Assembly (NCBI GenBank): GCA_001643675.2
Contig: LSRY02000015.1
Coordinates: forward strand, 67,001 to 131,000
DNA: 64,000 bases
Reading direction: 5' to 3'
DNA from: Monocercomonoides exilis
Taxonomy: Eukaryota > Preaxostyla > Oxymonadida > Polymastigidae
A program made the position numbers and the translations under genes. Positions 57,229-64,000 of this stretch are shown one piece after another. Every line of letters begins with the position of its first letter. The stretch's first letter is position 1. The notes beneath the pieces are model-generated. The model did not search any database. It was not told the origin of the DNA and saw only the letters and a program-made list of their open reading frames with translations.

Positions 57229-59649
57229 ATGCAGTTTCAAATCAATTTACCGAGGTATGCTTTGCATTGATGAATAAATGCTCCTAATCAATATTTCAAG
57301 AATTCACAAGAAAGCTTGTCCGTTGATGATTTAGTTGGAGCTTCAGTTTTACATGAATTATCGAGCAAAAATGCACCATATTCGCTAACAAGTTCATCAC
57401 CTTATATGGATCAACTTAATTTTATTAACGATGCTCATAACGCTGATGAAACAGAAAAATTTCAGCATCTTATAAGAAACCAAAAAGAGAAAATTTCATC
57501 AACTTTGGTAAATGAAGAATGGATTCAAAAACCACAAGTTCAGGAAATAAATTCTAGAAGAACTATTTTCGACATTTCTTCTTCAAGTATTTTGTCTCAA
57601 CCATCGGAATCTTCTTTTCTCCTCAAAAAATCTTTTCTTGAACAAGATATTGAGAATGCACAAAATATTCACTCTCAAAAAGCATCTAAATACAAACTAC
57701 AAGATGAGAAAGCACATTTTCAACTTTCTTCTTCTTCTTCTTCTGATTTTCTACAAAATGATGCAATATCTTCTGACATTGTCATTTCAAAGAACGTTAC
57801 CTTAAAAACCTTAGAAAAGACTTACGGATGCGACATGCAGACTGATGACGGGCTGTCGAAAAGCTCGAGAATAGCAGGCGTTAAAAAGAGCGAGCTTTTG
57901 AGCAAATGGCAGCGCGAAGATGCGTCCGACGCAACAGCATTTTTCTTGAGCAAACGTGAAAAGGATCCCGGAGCAAATGTTAAGAAATCAGAAATCAACT
58001 TTGATGAAAAAATAGACAAAAATGAAGAAAACTCAGATGCATTTTCGGAAAATTCGTCTGTTTTTGAGATGTCATATAAAACTGAGGGAGAGCAGAATGA
58101 AGAAGGGGAAGAAGGAGAAATGCCCAGTTCGAAATCAAACAAGTACTACAAAATGAGGCAGGCGACAGTGAAAAAGCAGGTCCGCGAGGCGAAAGAGTAC
58201 TTCCAGCTGTTTGGCGAGTGGGTCAGCAAGGAATGGGGCATCGACGAGAGAGAAGCAGCGATGTGGGAGAAGGCGAGGAGGAAGACGATGAAGGAAGAGG
58301 AGCAAAATGCAAATGAGATCAAAACAGGGATGGCTTCAGAGGCGACGGTGGAGGAGATGAGAAGCAGGCTGATGGAGGCGCAGGCAGAAGGGGCAGAGGG
58401 AAAAGAAGTGGATGAGTTGAAGAAGGAAATAGAGAAAAGAGAGAAAAAACTTGAAAAACGTCAGAAAAGCGAGGAGTTGACAGGGCTTGAGCGGTTTTGG
58501 ATTCAAGAAGAGAAGAAGAAAGCAGAAAAAATGAGGAGAGAGAAGAGTGAGGAAGGAGGAGCGAACGAAGAAGACAAAGTGAAATTTGGATATTGGCTGA
58601 TTTCTGAGGAATCGCCGTTCAAATTCACAGATACATTTAGCAGAGAATGGATACGAAGCATCAAAAATACTCATTCAAAACGAGGAAATACAACTGATTC
58701 AGATGAAATTCACTCAAAATTTCAACCTGAAACAAATCAGCAGCGTCAAAAAGCTTTACCATATTTGTCATCTTCTGTGCAACAAGAATTACCAGATGCT
58801 CCAGAATCAATGACATTCGTGTCTTCCATTTTGAATTCTGCAAATGAACAAATGAATCATTCACTCAAACAACAAAATGCTCTGCCAATCAAAAATATAA
58901 GCAGCTTTCATAATTCTGCCTTAAATTCTGTACATCCAATTACAAATACTTTCTCTCAATCAACTTCATCTAAAGAGTTTAGTCAATCTTCTCTCTCTTT
59001 GTGCAATGCAACACCTTTCGGGAGCATTTTTCAATCGTCTCAGACATCTTCTACGTTGGATATGTTATCCACAAAAAAGGTACAAACCGAGAATTCTTCT
59101 TTTCAGATAAAAAACAATGATTCACTTCAATATTCCAATGAAGTTAGACGGAAGAGAGGCGAAGAAGCTGAAAACCACACAAACCATTCTCTTCTGCATT
59201 CCAATCAATTTCACTCCCCTTTATGCCAGCCTTTCACACCTCTCTTAGAAGACATCCTTCCTCAGCCTGCTTTTCTTAACAAAACTGTGTTGAACGAAAC
59301 AAAACCGAATGAAAAACCAATTCAAACTCCTTCCATTCAGAAATGTTCTTTTGCAACTTACACTCAACAGAATTTGCTTTTTGGAACAAAAAGGAAAGAA
59401 ATGAATTTACAACACCAGAAGGCTCTTCCCGCAACTGCTCATGCCAATGACAATAACACACAAATTTTCTTTGAACGAATTGAAAGGCCTCCCATTTTTC
59501 ACGATGTTTTGTTTAATAACAAAATGCGAAATTCTGCTCGTGATCGCATTTTATCCTTAATAAAAGAATCTCAGACACACCCTGTAATTGTTGTGTCGTT
59601 TTGTAATTTTCATTGGAAATCTGAAAAGTTTTTTCAAAATTACAAATAA
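57229..59649 (+). CDS. Large charged protein of unknown function
   Basis: Exons 57229-57254 and 57315-59649 with a 60-nt intron (GTATGC...GAAAG), giving 786 residues. The short first exon supplies MQFQINLP, and the split codon makes Ser before LSVDDLVGA. The N-terminal 280 residues are Ser/Asn/Glu-rich and probably disordered. A central block of about 160 residues (around 58150-58670) looks structured: KYYKMRQATVKKQVREAKEY, FQLFGEWVSKEWGIDEREAA, a Glu/Lys-rich helix, then GLERFWIQEEKKKAEKMRRE and KFGYWLISEESPFKFTDTFS. The codons of this block are richer in G and C than the flanks. The C-terminal part is again Ser/Asn/Gln-rich. No membrane segment or named domain recognised. Confidence 0.82.
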
Positions 59650-61033
59650 ATGTATTTCTAATTTTAGTTTATTTTTATTTCTGTATTTTTATAAAATAGA
59701 CATTTCGTTCATTTATTGTTTTATGGATTGCAGTTGATAAAAAGATTGAAAATTTTTGATTGAAATGAAATTTGACGCAAAATTCTTGCATTTATTGAAA
59801 AAAAAAAAAAAAAAAAAAAACATTCCCGTTTCAAATCATCAGAAGCGGGTTGTGACGCAGAAGTTTCAAGACTTCTGCCTGATCCTTAAGAAAATGCCAT
59901 GAAAGGCGCAAGATAATAAACACATTATGATTGTTTTATTTGTTTTGTGCTTTTCGCATTGATATGGACAAAACCAGAAGCTGCTGATCATCTTCCTCGC
60001 TTCAATAGCACAATGACGAACAAAATTGCACTTCGCTTGTTAAAAATACCAAAAAAACATCATACTTTTTCCCCTTCCAAAAAAAGTCGGAAAAGTCGTA
60101 TCGCACAAGTTGATGCAGCCGATCTCCTGTCTTGTTGCTTCGCTCAGATTTCTTGGTTTTTATTTCGCAATAAATGTCCAGCTTTCCATTTGGCCAGTTG
60201 CTTTCCTTGCCCAAAAAGCTTCTCCTCTTGTCTTAAGCTCCAAAATTCTATATAATTTTGTGCAGATTTTGTCCTTCACAGAATTCCATCCTCTTTTGTC
60301 TTCATTCTACAAAATAACAGTTGAATTAATTTTCATCTCTTGTTCCAAATAAAAATTATGAAAATCATGTATCTTGCGTAACTTCATTTATTTCTCAATT
60401 GCTATGCGACAATCTGCTCCATTCTAATCGTATTGCTCTCCAAAGCGGAGATTGGCCATTTCAACAATAACTCACATTCCTGCACTTTGGAGAGGATACA
60501 GACGGAAATATCTTCGCAATATATAGAATAATATAAATTACATACACTACATTTTTTGTGCAATTGATAAAATTGTTGTATTTCGTTTGTCGTCCAATTG
60601 TCAAAAATCATCAGGCAGAATTTCAAAATCATTGCATTGCGGTCATCAACAACTATCATCATAGGAAATTATATTTCTAACTTTGAATGATAAATTCACT
60701 CACCAATCTCTCATTTTGCCAATTTATTCTTCAGTTCAAGGAAAGCATTTTGATCATCGAATCCATTATAGAAAAAATTGATATTAAAAACTTTCACTCT
60801 CTTTTGTAGCTTTCTTTAAATACAAATGCAAAGAAGAGGGGTGTGAATGTAGATATTCATTATGACTATTTTCAATTTTTTATATTTCATCGATTTCTTT
60901 TATCCATATATATGTGAATTCAACGTGAAAAATAAAAATTTTTTGTTTTCTGTTAGCACTGCTTTGAGAAAACGCAGAAAATAAACGCCACTAAAAAATT
61001 GAAAGGTTTTCATTCATTGTAACATTTGAATTT
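59650..61033. other. 1.4-kb intergenic region
   Basis: No supported gene. Holds a 23-base poly(A) run (59798-59820), then two adjacent potential hairpins (59824-59878). A somewhat less AT-rich part at 60000-60260 has open frames on both strands but no recognisable product. Confidence 0.45.
59798..59820 (+). repeat. Poly(A) tract, 23 bases
   Basis: An uninterrupted run of A counted directly in the sequence. Confidence 0.95.
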
Positions 61034-62479
61034 ATGAAGATCGCATTTCTTTCTTATCTTGTTGAAGAATTGATGAATGAACTGGAAGATTGCAATGAAG
61101 AAAGTCAAATACAGAAAATCCTTGAATTGAATGGATTGATGGAAAAGATCAGCAAAGAAAAATTCAAATCTGTTTTCACAACAAAGTTGTTCAACAAAAT
61201 AGACAAAATGATTGAAGAAAAGAAACTTTCGATGGAAAATACAATTTTGCTGTTGAAGCATATTGGATATTTCATTGCATTAAAAGATGTATCGATTTTA
61301 TGTTTTAATATTTGTCGTGTGAACTTTAGGCTTGAAAAGATGATTTTCGAAGAAAATGAGAAAAAAGAAAAAAAGAATGAAAAACTTCTTGTTGATCTTT
61401 GCGAATGCTATCATTTTCTTAGCAAAGTGGCTTTGATGGATTTGTTTCCTGTAAGTGTGCCTATCCTTCTGAAGGTTGCATCGAACAAAGAGGAAAGCGA
61501 GGAAGTTCAAAAAGAAGTGGAAATGGCTTTGCTAGCTTTGAGCAGCATTGGGAAGAATGGAGTCTGCCTATTTTTGCTTATTTGTTTATAGTATAATTTT
61601 TGCTTCATTTGTATGATTTTTTTCTTGTATTTTTTCAAGGAAATTGAACAAAAACAGTATTTGAATGAGATCAAAGAAATCATCAAATATCATCAAGATC
61701 ATCACAATCTGACTCGTCTTGCGTATCAATCTGCTTTGGAATTTTTGATATGCAGATTTTATGATTCAAACGTCAAGGGAAGTTTTTTTGTCAATGAACG
61801 GCGTCGTGCAAAAGAAGAAAAGTTGGAAGAAGTGATTTTGAATGAGCTGCATTTTGCGAGAGAAGCAAGAAGAGAACAGGAAGAAATGATGAAATGTGTG
61901 GATTGGAAGAGAAGAGAAGAAGAAAAAGAAAGAGGAAAAGAAGTACCAGAAGAGTTTGTTTTAGTGAAATGGCCAAGAGCGTCTAAGATTTTCTTACGCT
62001 TCTACCGATTGAAGAACGAAGAATTTCTTGTGCTTTTGAGCAGCGTTGAAAGAGTGTTTCAAGCGGCAAAGGAGAATTACAGAGATATATGCTATTCGTG
62101 CGTTTGCATGTTTGACGTAGCTGCAGGCAGCAAAGGTGTGAAAGTTGATCATTTGCTAGAGAGTGGGGCTATTGATGCTGTTTTGGAGGAGATGCATCGG
62201 TCAACATTAGAGTCCAGAGTAACAAAAAAAAGCTTTGAATTTTTTGTGAATGTTTCATTGCGAACGAAAGGGATAGCGTTTGATGACGACGAAGAAGAAG
62301 AGGAGTATAGAAAGGAAGAGGTTAAAAGAAAGATAATAAAAAGGAAGATGCTTGAAAAAATGGAAGAAGAAGGATACGAAGATATCATTATTAGCTTTCA
62401 TAAAACATTTGGTTTTATTCGCAAGAAATTTCACGGTGAGTTTTCGTTGAATGTTGAAGATTATTTTGTAAATGTTTGA
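61034..62479 (+). CDS. Helical-family protein (fourth paralog)
   Basis: Exons 61034-61561 and 61640-62479 with a 78-nt intron (GTCTGC...TCAAG), giving 455 residues. Family blocks in order: ELMNELEDCNEESQIQKILE, EEKKLSMENTILLLKHIGYF, LLVDLCECYHFL, VQKEVEMALLALSSIG, then YLNEIKEIIKYHQDHHNLTR, LAYQSALEFLI, a longer Lys/Glu insert than in the paralogs, CVDWKRREE, EEMHRSTLESR and EKMEEEGYEDIIISFHK, ending FVNV. In this copy the 5' end appears to begin directly with ATG at 61034, although the boundary seen in the 34576 gene (AAG|AA before the Leu-Met/Phe block) is also present here at 61066, so an upstream mini-exon cannot be excluded. Function unknown. Confidence 0.82.
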
Positions 62480-62990
62480 TCAAATTCTTTTCATTTGATT
62501 TTGTAACTCAAAAATTAAATTTTCCTTTAAAAATTATTTCTTTCATTAGCAAACGGTTGTTTGATGCGTTTTTCATTTGAAATTTTTGTTGAATTGTTTG
62601 ATGGATAATCGGTTTATGATGTTAATGTTTGAGAAAATGAACCATTTTGTTTTGTAACTCAAAAATATTATCTTTTTCTTTTTCTTTTTCTTTTTCTTTT
62701 TCTTTTTCAAATTTGAAAACTTAATGTTTTTGAAGTGTTTTTATTTTTAAAAATTTTAAAGTTTTATTTTATTTTTTAATTTTTATTTAATCTTTCGTTT
62801 TTTATCTATTCACAGAATAGTAAACAAATTGTTTTTGAACCTTGTAATGAAATGATTAAATTTTTTAATACAGCTTCATTTTTATAATATTGGTACAAAA
62901 AAAATAATAATAAAAAGAAAAATAATAAATTATAAAAAATAAAAAAGCAAATAAATAATAATATTTAAAGAAATTTCACATCAGTCACTC
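62480..62990. other. AT-rich spacer with hexanucleotide repeat
   Basis: No gene seen. Contains a CTTTTT hexanucleotide array at about 62670-62708. Confidence 0.6.
62670..62708. repeat. CTTTTT hexanucleotide repeat
   Basis: About six tandem copies of ctttttt-type six-base units. Confidence 0.85.
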
Positions 62991-63063
62991 ACCATTCATG
63001 TTAATTGTTAAATGTTGGTAGCAGTAATTCATTAATTATTATTGTTGTTTCAGTTTAACATAT

Positions 63064-64000
63064 TTGTCTATATTTTTTCAGGATATGCCGTTGGCAATAT
63101 CAACTCATGGCACATCTTCATTTGAAACAGTTTTGACAGGATACATTCCTCAAATTGACCTACGCTTCATTTCATCCTTCTTGTCTCGAAAAACTTCAAA
63201 AACAAAAGTTTCTTTTAATCGTTCCTTCTTCGATGCATGTTCAATTAGAAAAGTGAAAATTCCTTCAAACGAACAAATTGCAAAGGCACTCAATTGCACA
63301 CCGAGTGTTATCTGCATATTCGACCAGGATTCAAAATGAAAAATGTTCCTGAGAATAAGAATTCGTTGATGACTCGAAAGCAAGAAAAACGAGTCACAGA
63401 AATACTGAAAAATTTAAGAGATATAAAAAGCAAATCACACCGAAAACACTTAAAACCATTGTCGCGAAAGTTTGTCATATAATGCCTTCTCATAATTTTC
63501 ATTCTTCATCCATAAAAAAGCATAACAATGAATTAATGGTCGTCTCTTCCAGCATGAGTAAAGAAAATAGAAACAAAATATCGGAACAAAGTATTATTAC
63601 CTGGAAAAATCATTTTTTTTAATATGTTTGTGGATATTACTTTTATGTGATATTCTATGCTAATGACTCAGGTTATCATTCCCATGAAGATACAAGAACC
63701 GTGAACCTAATAGTCGGAACAAATGAAAATCGTGAAATAGATCACACGCCTTTGGACGGACGAGAAAAAAGGATATCATTGCTTCACTGCATTTCACTTT
63801 ATGGAACTTTTGTTCCTCCTTGTTTTCTGGTGCAAAAACCATTCAACATAAGATCCCAATAATCTCTAGGCAATCAAACCGGAATTCATGGTTGTGCGGA
63901 AATTGGAAATTCGTCTTATTTTACAAAGGAGTTGTTTGAAACTGGATCGAGAAAGTTTTCATTCCTCATTTCAACAAAAAAAAAAAAAAAAAAAAAAAAA
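63064..64000 (+). pseudogene. pogo/Tigger-like DDE transposase relic
   Basis: Pieces in changing frames follow the order of a pogo-type transposase. First is a helix-turn-helix-like stretch ending IPSNEQIAKALNCTPSVI (to about 63315), then after a frame change NSLMTRKQEKRVTEILKNLR (about 63358-63420). Next comes the catalytic-core start YANDSGYHSHEDTR (about 63655, in place of the usual DETG), then DGREKRISLLHCISLYGTFV...PPCFLVQKP (63750-63840), which is the family's ekRiTllvcisa-G-xxxPP block. Finally YFTKELFE and, one frame over, WIEKVFIPHF (about 63920-63975). Stops and frame changes make it inactive. It runs into a 25-base A run at the window edge. Confidence 0.7.
63976..64000 (+). repeat. 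Terminal poly(A) tract, at least 25 bases
   Basis: The last 25 bases of the window are all A; the run may continue or may mark a contig end. Confidence 0.9.

Noticed and set aside
1-64000. CRISPR arrays, bacterial operons, ribosome binding sites or rho-independent terminators.
   Set aside because: Spliceosomal introns and eukaryotic gene families show this is nuclear eukaryotic DNA; no regularly spaced direct repeats of CRISPR type are present.

Overview
The window is AT-rich protist nuclear DNA. It has spliceosomal genes with short introns (mostly 50-120 nt, donors mainly GTATGN or GTTTGN) and uses TAA and TGA as stops under the standard code. Very large secreted beta-helix repeat proteins, pseudokinase tails and a multicopy charged helical family together suggest an anaerobic metamonad, most likely an oxymonad such as Monocercomonoides. 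That identification is inference from recognised family style, not a database match.

Layout: 1-1370 (-) is the 5' part of a secreted beta-helix protein running off the left edge. It lies head-to-head, across about 4.6 kb without genes, with a single-exon gene for a 3,329-residue receptor-like beta-helix protein with a transmembrane segment and a degenerate kinase domain (5964-15953, +). 16.5-30 kb is accessory: a Merlin/ISXO2-like transposase relic, a helical-family gene with an unusual NPF/DPF tail, a 988-bp long-inverted-repeat element, a three-exon DDE transposase-like gene with one internal TAG, and a damaged-looking GRAM-domain gene. 29.7-30.2 kb is the ribosomal stalk protein P2, followed by a pyrimidine-rich block and a frameshifted beta-helix gene fragment. 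34.6-37.7 kb carries two more helical-family genes, tail to tail.

38.9-59.6 kb is a housekeeping block whose genes I could assemble exon by exon: CAND1 (7 exons, -), a coiled-coil protein (4 exons, +) from a shared 61-bp promoter gap, FKBP12-type prolyl isomerase (4 exons, -), bleomycin hydrolase/C1B aminopeptidase (8 exons, -), glycogen branching enzyme (9 exons, -), a TM2-domain protein (2 exons, -) and an unknown charged protein (2 exons, +). The right end has a fourth helical-family gene (61.0-62.5 kb) and a broken pogo-like transposase running into a terminal poly(A) tract.

The housekeeping genes cover cullin-ligase exchange, protein folding, peptide trimming, glycogen branching and translation. 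They do not form one pathway. The most distinctive content is the lineage-specific surface proteins and the helical family. Three one-base indels in otherwise intact frames (two in six-base homopolymers) may be assembly errors and should be checked before calling pseudogenes.
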